The notes beneath the pieces were generated by a model, which ran no database searches, was not told the origin of the DNA, and saw nothing but the letters and a program-made list of their open reading frames with translations. Below are positions 1 through 5,474 of a stretch of 5,474 nucleotides of DNA, piece after piece. Each line of letters opens with the position of its first letter. Position 1 is the first letter of the stretch. The translations under genes and the position numbers were made by a program. The stretch is from Deltaproteobacteria bacterium (GTDB taxonomy: Bacteria; Desulfobacterota; Binatia; UBA9968). The DNA is taken from contig JACPFH010000505.1 of assembly GCA_016183075.1 (NCBI GenBank), positions 1-5,474 on the forward strand, given 5' to 3'.

Positions 1-441
1 TTCACTCGTCAAAGGACAAGCCGCGTAAATAAACCGCCCTTCAGGATGCAACGAAAGATGTGAGGGCCCGCCGCCCACAACCGCATTAGACAGGACTCGA
101 TTTCGGTCGCCGTCGACGAACCAGACGCTGTCATCGCGATCCACTACGCAGATAGCGTGCCCGCGGGGCAGCGCAGCGGGATGGTGAACCCCAACGGCCT
201 CGTTCTGCGGGGGATAGGCGGCCTTCGTGACGCTCACCCGCCAGCTCTTTTCATCGAGCTGCCGCCATGAAAACTTTTGTCCGGCTTCCAAAAGACCGAT
301 ACAAAAGCCGTAAAGAGGAACCGCGGCGAGGAATTCCACTGAATCACCGGGGGAAAGCTCGCCAACGAGGCGCCGCGCCGATTGCGCCTGCTCAGCCGCG
401 GGCGCGCCCCGTAAGTCTCTCTTGGTAACCCGCTTCGACAT
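1..441 (-). CDS. DUF2249/TusA-like N-terminal domain plus beta-propeller-like protein, 3' end outside window
   Basis: The first 147 codons of a gene are open from an ATG at 441 to the left edge with no stop, so the C-terminus is missing. Residues about 9-73 (starting RDLRG, with LSPGD at 29-33 and a conserved-looking W59 and W67) have the pattern of DUF2249/TusA-fold domains: an acidic and hydrophobic start, a long helix, a 'PGD' turn, then a Trp-rich strand. There is no CPxP cysteine motif, so it is not a classical TusA sulfur carrier. Residues about 85-143 change character: short beta-strand-like stretches (AICVVD, VWFVDG) and GGGPSHLSLHPEGRFIYAA, typical of a blade in YncE, cytochrome cd1 or SMP-30-like beta-propellers. 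No signal peptide is visible, which argues for the cytoplasm. It follows the second binding protein by 57 bases and has a good ribosome site, so it is probably co-transcribed. Its substrate and role cannot be read from this fragment. The gene itself is quite sure; the domain names are pattern-based and moderately sure. Confidence 0.65.
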   Translation of the reverse strand, partial: MSKRVTKRDLRGAPAAEQAQSARRLVGELSPGDSVEFLAAVPLYGFCIGLLEAGQKFSWRQLDEKSWRVSVTKAAYPPQNEAVGVHHPAALPRGHAICVVDRDDSVWFVDGDRNRVLSNAVVGGGPSHLSLHPEGRFIYAACPLTSE

Positions 442-447
442 CAATCA

Positions 448-455
448 CTCCCCTC
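448..455 (-). promoter_or_regulatory. Shine-Dalgarno site of the DUF2249-like gene
   Basis: GAGGGGAG on the minus strand ends six bases before the ATG at 441. It supports that start for the edge-truncated gene. A nearby ATG at 457-455 overlaps this site and is in another frame. Confidence 0.7.
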
Positions 456-498
456 ATGAATTTCACTTCTTCCCTGTCATGCCGCCGCCTTGAGCAGC

Positions 499-1515
499 CT
501 ATTTCTTGCCGTAAAGCTCTTTGATAAACCCGGTGTCTTCCAGCTCCTTCAAAAAGCGGTTATCGATAAAATCCTTGGGATCCGCCGTGCCGGCGCGCGG
601 ATGATCCGTGACCGCAAGCACCGACCGGATATAGTCCTCGGTAATATACGGCACCGTCGGAAAAAGCGGGATGAAAGCCTGGTAGGCCTCATCGATAATC
701 GCGCTATCCTTCGTCGCTAGAAAACGAGCCAGGGCACGCTTGGCTACCTCCGGCTCCTCGCGGGCGATCTTTATCGCGGCAACGTAAGCCTTCAAAAAAC
801 CCCTGACGACGTCTGGATTCTGCCGCACAAGAGCGCGGCGAGTAACGATACCGTTGTGGATGTAGGGCAGTTTGAGACTGCCGATGTTGACCAGCTCTTT
901 ATAACCCAACCGCCGCGCCACGAGCGTCGTCGGTGCGGAAATGACTCCAGCCGGAACGATCCCGCGCTCGATAGCCGCCAGCACCTCGCGCACGCCGCCG
1001 AGGTAGAGAAACTTCACATCCTGACCCGGGCGCAAGCCGTGCCGCTTGAGGAGCGCCGTGGCCGCGTGATCTGAAGAAGCTCCCTTGGTCATCACGCCAA
1101 TGACCTTGCCCCGCAGCTCGGAAATGTCCTTGACTTCCGGGCGGGAATAGACGGAGAAACCGTAGGTCGGGACCCCGATGGCTATGTAAACGAGCTCCGC
1201 CCCGCTGAGGATGCCGTTGACGACGGCTCCCCCGGTCATCCCCATATCAATGTCGCCCGCGACAATGGTTTGGGTAAGGCGCGCGCCCCCCGAGATATAG
1301 ATGACTTGAACGTTCACGCCGTAGCGCTTGTCCGCGTTTGCCTCGGTGATCACCCACAGAGGAAGTTGCGCCCCGCTGGGTTGCGGGTATCCGACCCTGA
1401 CGGTGAGCGTCGCGGCGTGCAATCGCTGGGCGGTGACCGCGAGCAGGAATACCGCCAAAAACATTCGAACCAGAGATTTCAACTTGAACGAGCCCGGCCC
1501 TGAACTCAGTTTCAT
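499..1515 (-). CDS. NitT/TauT-family ABC transporter substrate-binding protein (NMT1/THI5-like), second copy
   Basis: This is a 338-residue periplasmic solute-binding protein of the family that includes SsuA, TauA and THI5/NMT1-like proteins; it would capture a small organic solute and pass it to an ABC permease. Residues 1-34 form a Sec signal peptide with a basic n-region (K11, K13, R17), a hydrophobic core FLAVFLLAV, and a likely cut after LHA at 34. The mature part opens with a strand, VRVGYPQPSG (39-48), then LPLWVITEAN, then ISGGARL and a VAGDIDMGMTG segment (85-95), the usual ligand-cleft layout. LRGKVIGV (134-141) begins the second lobe and NPDVVRGFLKAY (233-244) is the family's late helix. 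Length is normal for the family. The start ATG at 1515 has AAGGAG seven bases upstream. It lies 43 bases after the hydroxylase gene. It is clearly a distant paralogue of the binding protein at 3811..4797 but is strongly diverged, suggesting a different ligand. No permease or ATPase gene is in the window. Ligand unknown. Confidence 0.92.
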   Translation of the reverse strand: MKLSSGPGSFKLKSLVRMFLAVFLLAVTAQRLHAATLTVRVGYPQPSGAQLPLWVITEANADKRYGVNVQVIYISGGARLTQTIVAGDIDMGMTGGAVVNGILSGAELVYIAIGVPTYGFSVYSRPEVKDISELRGKVIGVMTKGASSDHAATALLKRHGLRPGQDVKFLYLGGVREVLAAIERGIVPAGVISAPTTLVARRLGYKELVNIGSLKLPYIHNGIVTRRALVRQNPDVVRGFLKAYVAAIKIAREEPEVAKRALARFLATKDSAIIDEAYQAFIPLFPTVPYITEDYIRSVLAVTDHPRAGTADPKDFIDNRFLKELEDTGFIKELYGKK

Positions 1516-1522
1516 GGCGCAT

Positions 1523-1530
1523 CTCCTTTC
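1523..1530 (-). promoter_or_regulatory. Shine-Dalgarno site of the second binding-protein gene
   Basis: GAAAGGAG on the minus strand sits seven bases before the ATG at 1515. Another ATG at 1522-1520 directly abuts this site, too close for use and in a different frame, so 1515 is the likely start. Confidence 0.75.
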
Positions 1531-1558
1531 CGTGGCGGGAAAAATTTTTTTCTTTTGC

Positions 1559-3793
1559 TCAGCTCTTTTCCTTTAGGGCGCGATAGATTTTTTCGGCGGT
1601 GATGGGCAGCTCGAACAGGCGCACTCCCACAGCATCGGCCACCGCGTTGGCAATGGCTGCTGGGGGGCTGTTGTTGGCAAATTCCCCGATCGCCTTGGCT
1701 TCGAAAGGCCCCAGCCCGCCCGCGGAGCGCACGAGCACCGTCTTCAGCTCGGGGATGTCGGCGGTCGTGGGCAGCTTATAGTCCCCGAGGCTTGCGTTGG
1801 TGACCCGCCCTCCATCCATAACCAGCTCCTCCATCAGCGCCTGGCCCAAACCCATGACCACACCGCCGTCGATCTGGCCTTGATGGGTGGTCGGGTTTAT
1901 GACGGTGCCCACGTCGTGCGCGGTGACGAAGCGGTGTAGTTGCATCTGGCCCGTCTCCGGGTCGACCTCCACCTCAGCCACCTGCGCGCAGATGAAGGTT
2001 ACGTCTTGGGGCTCCGGCAGATCCTCCGCCACGGTGACGCTGAGAGGGCTCGCGGCCTGAGCGACGACTCTCCTCAAGCTGACTTGCTGGCTGGAATCTT
2101 CCCGGAGCCAGAATCTGCCGTCGCCGTAATCGGCTTCCTCCGGTGAGCACTCCAACGCGCGAGCAGCCTGAGCGATGAGTTGCGCGCGCAGCTCCTCACA
2201 TGCCTGGGCGGCGGCGCGTCCGGCCACATAGGTCACCCGGCTGGCCCGCGCACCGCCGTCGTTAGGGGCGGTGTCGGTATCGCCCACTATCACCCGCACT
2301 CGGTCGATAGGCACGCGCATCTCCTCGGCCACGAGTTGTCGCAAGATAGTGTGGGTGCCTGTGCCTTGGTCAAAAGTCGGGCTTATCACCGTGAAGGTGC
2401 CGTCGGGCTCGGCGGTAAGGATGACTCCCGTGGGGCCGCCGCCGATGTGACGCCCGAAGAGGGCGACGCCGCGACCGTGGTTGGGGCCGGGCTTGCGCCG
2501 TTTCCAACCGGCGCTATCCAGGGCCGCCTGAAGGACCTCGCGGAACCGCACGCTGCGCAGCCGCTGGCCTATGGCGTCTTCCTCGTCTTCGCCGATGAGG
2601 TTCCGCAACCGGAACTCCGCAGGGTCCATACCCAGCGCCCGGGCGATGATATCGGTGTGCGACTCCAACGCGAAGTAAGTCTGCAGGGCTCCCGGCCCGC
2701 GGAAATAGCCGCCGGGTACGGTATTGGTGTAGATCTGAAGGAACTCAAAGGAGGTATTATCAACCCGGTACGGCCCGCCGACGTAATGCCACGTCGGCAA
2801 ACAGGCGTTGGACTTGAGAGCGCCGTATGCCCCGCTGGCATGGACGGCGCGCAGATAGCGGGCCACGATGCGGCCATCTCGCTTCACGCCGCTGCGCACG
2901 GTTACCACGGTGGGATGGCCGGGATTGCCCGCCGTCAGTTCCTCGCCGTAGGTCATCACTATCTTCACCGGCCGCCCCGACTGCCGGGCCAAAAAGTAGG
3001 CGACGGGCAGGTCCAAAGCATCGCCCTTGCCCCCGAATTCGCCGCCTACATTGGCAACGTTGATCCGAATGCTCGTTTGTGGAACGCCGATAGCCAGGGC
3101 AAGCTGGTTACGGGTGGCGAAGGGAGATTTGGTGGATGTCCAGACCTCGATGCGCCCGTCAGTGTCGATAGCAACGGCTCCAACGTGAGGCTCAATATAC
3201 CCGTGGTGCCGAGCAGGGACATAAAAAGTGTGCTCCAGGACGAGATCCGCCTCCCGAAACCCCTGCTCCAAATCGCCCTTGCGCCACGCCTGGCGGGTGA
3301 GCCCGTTGGGCACGTCCAATGCCAGCCGCCGTTGTGGGGCGCCGTCATAGCCGGCTACGTCCTCGTGGATGCGCAGCGCGCCGGGCTGCATGGCTTGCAG
3401 CGGATCGAAGAGCGCCGGCAGCTCTTCATACTCCACGTCGATAAGGCCCAAGGCCTCCTCGGCGGCATCCGGCGTGTCAGCAGCCACGGCCGCCACCCTG
3501 TCGCCCACGAAGCGCACCCTCTCCCAACAAAGAACAGGCATGTCCCGGATGAGTTTGCCCATGAGATGGCCTGGGATCTCCTGGCCGGTGACGACGGCTT
3601 TTACGCCCGGCACTTGCCAGGCTCTGGAGCCGTCGATGCGACGGATGCGGGCATGCGGGTAGGGACTGCGCAGAATCTTGCCCCAGAGCTGGCCTGGAAG
3701 GTTGACGTCGGCGGCGTAAATGGCCCGACCGGTGACCTTATCGGGGCCCTCCGCGCGCGGGACGGAAACACCGAGAAGCGTGACAGCAGCCAT
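1559..3793 (-). CDS. Xanthine dehydrogenase/CoxL-family molybdenum hydroxylase, molybdopterin-binding large subunit
   Basis: This 744-residue protein is the catalytic large subunit of a xanthine oxidase-family molybdenum hydroxylase, which hydroxylates a carbon of an aromatic, N-heterocyclic or aldehyde substrate (or oxidises CO) with water as oxygen source. The order of domains is normal: an a/b-hammerhead domain (about 18-130) opening with PDKVTGRAIYAAD, then the molybdopterin-binding domains. Visible motifs are IEPH (200-203), GGEFGGKGD (250-258), YFRGPG (363-368), LGMDPAEFRLRNL (387-399), QGTGTHT (476-482), GDTDTAPNDGG (504-514) followed by SR at 518-519, DVGTVINPTTHQGQ (627-640), and AIGE with the likely catalytic base Glu704. 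The CoxL active-site cysteine loop (AYRCSFR) is absent, so it is not a form I CO dehydrogenase. I take the ATG at 3793 because GAGGAGG lies six bases before it; the open frame reaches 3829 but would overlap the upstream gene. No signal peptide. Its small [2Fe-2S] and FAD subunits are not in the window. The family is sure; the substrate is not known. Confidence 0.95.
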   Translation of the reverse strand: MAAVTLLGVSVPRAEGPDKVTGRAIYAADVNLPGQLWGKILRSPYPHARIRRIDGSRAWQVPGVKAVVTGQEIPGHLMGKLIRDMPVLCWERVRFVGDRVAAVAADTPDAAEEALGLIDVEYEELPALFDPLQAMQPGALRIHEDVAGYDGAPQRRLALDVPNGLTRQAWRKGDLEQGFREADLVLEHTFYVPARHHGYIEPHVGAVAIDTDGRIEVWTSTKSPFATRNQLALAIGVPQTSIRINVANVGGEFGGKGDALDLPVAYFLARQSGRPVKIVMTYGEELTAGNPGHPTVVTVRSGVKRDGRIVARYLRAVHASGAYGALKSNACLPTWHYVGGPYRVDNTSFEFLQIYTNTVPGGYFRGPGALQTYFALESHTDIIARALGMDPAEFRLRNLIGEDEEDAIGQRLRSVRFREVLQAALDSAGWKRRKPGPNHGRGVALFGRHIGGGPTGVILTAEPDGTFTVISPTFDQGTGTHTILRQLVAEEMRVPIDRVRVIVGDTDTAPNDGGARASRVTYVAGRAAAQACEELRAQLIAQAARALECSPEEADYGDGRFWLREDSSQQVSLRRVVAQAASPLSVTVAEDLPEPQDVTFICAQVAEVEVDPETGQMQLHRFVTAHDVGTVINPTTHQGQIDGGVVMGLGQALMEELVMDGGRVTNASLGDYKLPTTADIPELKTVLVRSAGGLGPFEAKAIGEFANNSPPAAIANAVADAVGVRLFELPITAEKIYRALKEKS

Positions 3794-3799
3794 GCCCTT

Positions 3800-3806
3800 C
3801 CTCCTC
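3800..3806 (-). promoter_or_regulatory. Shine-Dalgarno site that decides the hydroxylase start
   Basis: GAGGAGG on the minus strand is six bases before the ATG at 3793. It lies in the 17-base gap after the stop of the upstream binding-protein gene. This favours the 744-residue product over the longer frame from 3829, whose extra 12 residues (starting MEAKSLALRRKG) are unlike the conserved N-terminus of the family. Confidence 0.85.
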
Positions 3807-3810
3807 AGTG

Positions 3811-4797
3811 CTAAGGATTTGGCTTCCAACCGCTCGCCTTAAGCTCGCCGTAAATCTTCCTCACCATGCTGTAGTCGAATAGCTTTGAGGCGTCTGGGGG
3901 TTGCGCGAGCTTTATAAGCTCTGCCCGCGTGACTACTTCCTCTTTTAAGACCTCCGGTGCAAGCCATCCTTCCTCTGTCATGTTCAAGACAGTGGCTTCG
4001 TACTCCGAGGCGATGGCCTCCCGTGGAGTGGGGTCAAATTTGGTCACCATTGCAACGGTCTGCTCCTTGTAGCGGCGCGCGTACTCCCGGCCCTTGACCA
4101 CGGCGCGCAGGAAACGCTCGACAAGCAGAGGATTCTCGGCAAGAAGTTTGTTGGACACCGCAACCCCATTGCCCACCAGTTGAATATCTTTTGAGATGTC
4201 GGCGAGCACATGGCCGCCGATTTGTCCCAAGGCTAAAATATCTCTCGGCGCGAGTGGCGTAGCGTCGACAGAGCCCACTTTGAAAGCAGCGAAGCGCGCC
4301 TCGACCTTCCCAACAGCGATCAAAAGAACCGAGGAAGGGGGGATACCGTGTTTTTTTAGGAGCAGCAGGGTAGAGAGGTGAAAGGTGTCCCCAAACGTGG
4401 CTATGGCTACCTTCTTCCCTACTAGATCTTTGATGGTCTTGATCTCTGGTTTGTTGGAGACGAGCTTATACGTGAAAGAGGAAAGGTTTGTGTAGACAAT
4501 TTTCAAGGGGCCTCCACGCAGGGCCGCACTCACCGCGGATGAGGCAGAGGTGCTGAAGTGGAGCTGGCCAGAAAGCAAAGCCGGTGTCGCAGCGCCGCCT
4601 CCTGCCCTTACGATCTCGATGTTGAGCCCCTCCTCGCGGAAATAGCCTCTTTCCATCGCCACGACGTGGTCCATGTAGCTTGTGCTGAGAGACGCGTAAG
4701 AAACCCGCACGTTCTCCGCGCTCGCGCTGCTCCCCCAGAGAAACGCTGGAACCAAGAAAACAGCCTTTATGATGATTTTCCAGCTTCGGGATTGCAT
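3811..4797 (-). CDS. NitT/TauT-family ABC transporter substrate-binding protein (NMT1/THI5-like), first copy
   Basis: This is a 328-residue periplasmic binding protein of the NitT/TauT (SsuA, TauA, THI5-like) type. From the ATG at 4797, residues 1-27 form a signal peptide: MQSRSWK, then a hydrophobic core IIIKAVFLVPAFLW, then GSSASA with a cut before Glu28. There is no lipobox cysteine, so it should be free in the periplasm. Mature landmarks are VRVSYASLSTS (30-40), a helix ending in ERGYFREEGLNIEI (49-62), the cleft region RAGGGAATPALLSGQLHFS (64-82), LVGKKVAIATFGD (125-137) opening the second lobe, and ENPLLVERFLRAVVKG (221-236) as the late helix. An upstream in-frame GTG at 4821 and an ATG at 4809 are possible, but the GGGAGGAG just before 4797 and the clean signal peptide favour the shorter form. 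It sits 72 bases after the UbiD-like gene and 17 before the hydroxylase gene. The ligand is unknown; the neighbours suggest an aromatic or heterocyclic acid. Confidence 0.92.
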   Translation of the reverse strand: MQSRSWKIIIKAVFLVPAFLWGSSASAENVRVSYASLSTSYMDHVVAMERGYFREEGLNIEIVRAGGGAATPALLSGQLHFSTSASSAVSAALRGGPLKIVYTNLSSFTYKLVSNKPEIKTIKDLVGKKVAIATFGDTFHLSTLLLLKKHGIPPSSVLLIAVGKVEARFAAFKVGSVDATPLAPRDILALGQIGGHVLADISKDIQLVGNGVAVSNKLLAENPLLVERFLRAVVKGREYARRYKEQTVAMVTKFDPTPREAIASEYEATVLNMTEEGWLAPEVLKEEVVTRAELIKLAQPPDASKLFDYSMVRKIYGELKASGWKPNP

Positions 4798-4799
4798 AT

Positions 4800-4807
4800 C
4801 TCCTCCC
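4800..4807 (-). promoter_or_regulatory. Shine-Dalgarno site that decides the first binding-protein start
   Basis: GGGAGGAG on the minus strand leaves four bases between its GGAGG core and the ATG at 4797. The spacing is somewhat short, but the match is strong and the ATG opens directly into a well-formed signal peptide. The same bases would encode Gly-Gly if translation began at the in-frame GTG at 4821. Confidence 0.7.
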
Positions 4808-4869
4808 ATCAGATGGATCACGCCTGAGCAGCGATGCGGGCGGGCAAAAACTCAGCCTCCGCTCCCGCA

Positions 4870-5474
4870 TTACTCAGGTACAACAGTAGTCACCCCTCTT
4901 TTCGATGCGCCCAAGAAATACTGGCCATCGCTGGTGCGGCACAGTATGCCCTCCTGGCGCAGGGCGTCGAGTTCCAGAGCGATCTCGCGGCCGTCGTTGC
5001 TGCCGAGGCCGCGCATGACGTCCACGAAGTAGATCGGTCCGGCGGCGACGGCCTCGCGCACTGTCTGGAAGCGGCGCGGGCCGCCGAATACCGGCGCCAC
5101 CGCCACCTTCGTTGCCACTGTCTCCTTGCGCCCGAACGGTACCGTGCAATCGAACCCGGCCTTGGCGCCGATTCGGCGCCCTTCCAGGGAAGGGTCCATG
5201 GGCATGCCGGGCATGCCCTCAATCAGGACAAAGTCGCGGTCGGCCTGGAATCTGGTTGACAGCGCCCATTCCATCTGCCGGTCGTCGAAAACGTCGACAT
5301 CGTGGTCGACGACGAAGACATGTTTGACGTTCCGAATGGCACCGAAGATCGCGAATATGGCTTGCCGAGCCTCGCCCGGCGCTGACTGGCGGATGGCGAC
5401 GCGAAGATTCTGTGACGGACCCGAATTGATGATGGAATGCACGGCGACCGGCTCCTTGACGACCCCACGCAGCA
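4870..5474 (-). CDS. UbiD-family (prenyl-FMN) decarboxylase, C-terminal part, 5' end outside window
   Basis: About 200 C-terminal residues of a UbiD-family enzyme are visible; the frame is open to the right edge, so the N-terminus and the catalytic Arg/Glu region are missing. UbiD enzymes reversibly decarboxylate aromatic or alpha,beta-unsaturated acids in the cytoplasm using prenylated FMN. The family signature is clear. Counting from the first full codon (5472): VKHVFVVDHDVDVFD (49-63) followed by EWALSTRFQADRD (68-80), then MDPS (92-95) and GAKAGFDCTVPFG (102-114), matching the typical 'vDdDiDvfd...evewAlatR.q.drD...DPS...k.g.DaT' run. After this comes an extra tail, about residues 130-200, with the pattern AGPIYFVDVMRGLGSNDGRE, then LDALRQEGIL and DGQYFLG, which looks like a small helix-helix-wing fold. 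The gene is the most upstream one visible and probably leads the operon part seen here. It could act as a decarboxylase or carboxylase; the substrate is unknown. Not called ubiD, since ubiquinone synthesis context is lacking. Confidence 0.9.
   Translation of the reverse strand, partial: LRGVVKEPVAVHSIINSGPSQNLRVAIRQSAPGEARQAIFAIFGAIRNVKHVFVVDHDVDVFDDRQMEWALSTRFQADRDFVLIEGMPGMPMDPSLEGRRIGAKAGFDCTVPFGRKETVATKVAVAPVFGGPRRFQTVREAVAAGPIYFVDVMRGLGSNDGREIALELDALRQEGILCRTSDGQYFLGASKRGVTTVVPE

Noticed and set aside
442..498. Tiny open frame ATGACAGGGAAGAAGTGA in the gap before the DUF2249-like gene
   Set aside because: Five codons, with no ribosome site of its own and no sign of a leader-peptide attenuator.
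1559..3793. Carbon monoxide dehydrogenase (CoxL form I) as the identity of the hydroxylase
   Set aside because: The cysteine-bearing active-site loop AYRCSFR is not present; the corresponding stretch reads YFRGPG.
2180..3814. A 544-codon open frame on the plus strand, antisense to the hydroxylase gene
   Set aside because: Its product matches no family I know, has no convincing ribosome site, and lies entirely opposite a gene with many conserved motifs. Long antisense frames are common opposite GC-rich coding sequence.
4798..4869. Possible terminator or promoter in the 72-base gap after the UbiD-like gene
   Set aside because: Only weak short pairings (CTGAG/CTCAG, GCGGG/CCCGC) are present, the T-run precedes rather than follows a stem, and no clear -35/-10 pair is seen.
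5164..5180. Perfect 8-base inverted repeat around a single central base (GGCGCCGA, T, TCGGCGCC)
   Set aside because: It lies inside conserved UbiD-family coding sequence, the one-base loop is too tight for a normal hairpin, and no T-run follows on either strand. Most likely chance in GC-rich codons.
5202..5219. Short repeated GGCATGCC/GGCATGCC stretch
   Set aside because: It encodes the Met-Pro-Gly-Met-Pro-Met run of the UbiD-like protein and is explained by codon repetition.

Overview
The window is a fragment of a bacterial chromosome with five genes, all on the minus strand and closely spaced (gaps of about 17 to 72 bases). They look like one transcription unit. Read in the direction of transcription (right to left) the order is: the C-terminal part of a UbiD-family decarboxylase (cut by the right edge), a NitT/TauT-type ABC substrate-binding protein, a xanthine dehydrogenase/CoxL-type molybdenum hydroxylase large subunit, a second and divergent NitT/TauT-type substrate-binding protein, and the first 147 codons of a protein with a DUF2249-like N-terminus and the start of a beta-propeller-like region (cut by the left edge).

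The DNA is GC-rich by eye, every gene has a purine-rich Shine-Dalgarno site where its start is visible, and the exported proteins have ordinary Sec signal peptides. This fits a diderm, free-living soil or sediment bacterium. Dense clusters of NMT1/THI5-like binding proteins mixed with UbiD and CoxL-type enzymes are familiar from Proteobacteria and from uncultured groups such as Rokubacteria, NC10 and Binatota. The sequence alone does not let me choose among these.

Functional reading (inference): the binding proteins would capture one or two small organic, probably acidic, solutes in the periplasm. The molybdenum hydroxylase would hydroxylate an aromatic, N-heterocyclic or aldehyde substrate at a carbon using water. 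The UbiD-family enzyme would remove or add a carboxyl group on an aromatic or unsaturated acid using prenylated FMN. Together they suggest uptake and catabolism of an aromatic or heterocyclic carboxylate. The transporter permease and ATPase, the FeS and FAD partners of the hydroxylase, and the flavin prenyltransferase (UbiX type) that UbiD enzymes need are all absent from this window and must lie outside it or elsewhere.

Two starts were moved downstream of the longest open frame on Shine-Dalgarno evidence: the hydroxylase at 3793 and the first binding protein at 4797. No RNA genes, mobile elements, CRISPR arrays, convincing promoters or terminators were seen. No gap between genes exceeds about 75 bases. 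The longest plus-strand open frame (2180..3814) is a shadow of the hydroxylase gene.
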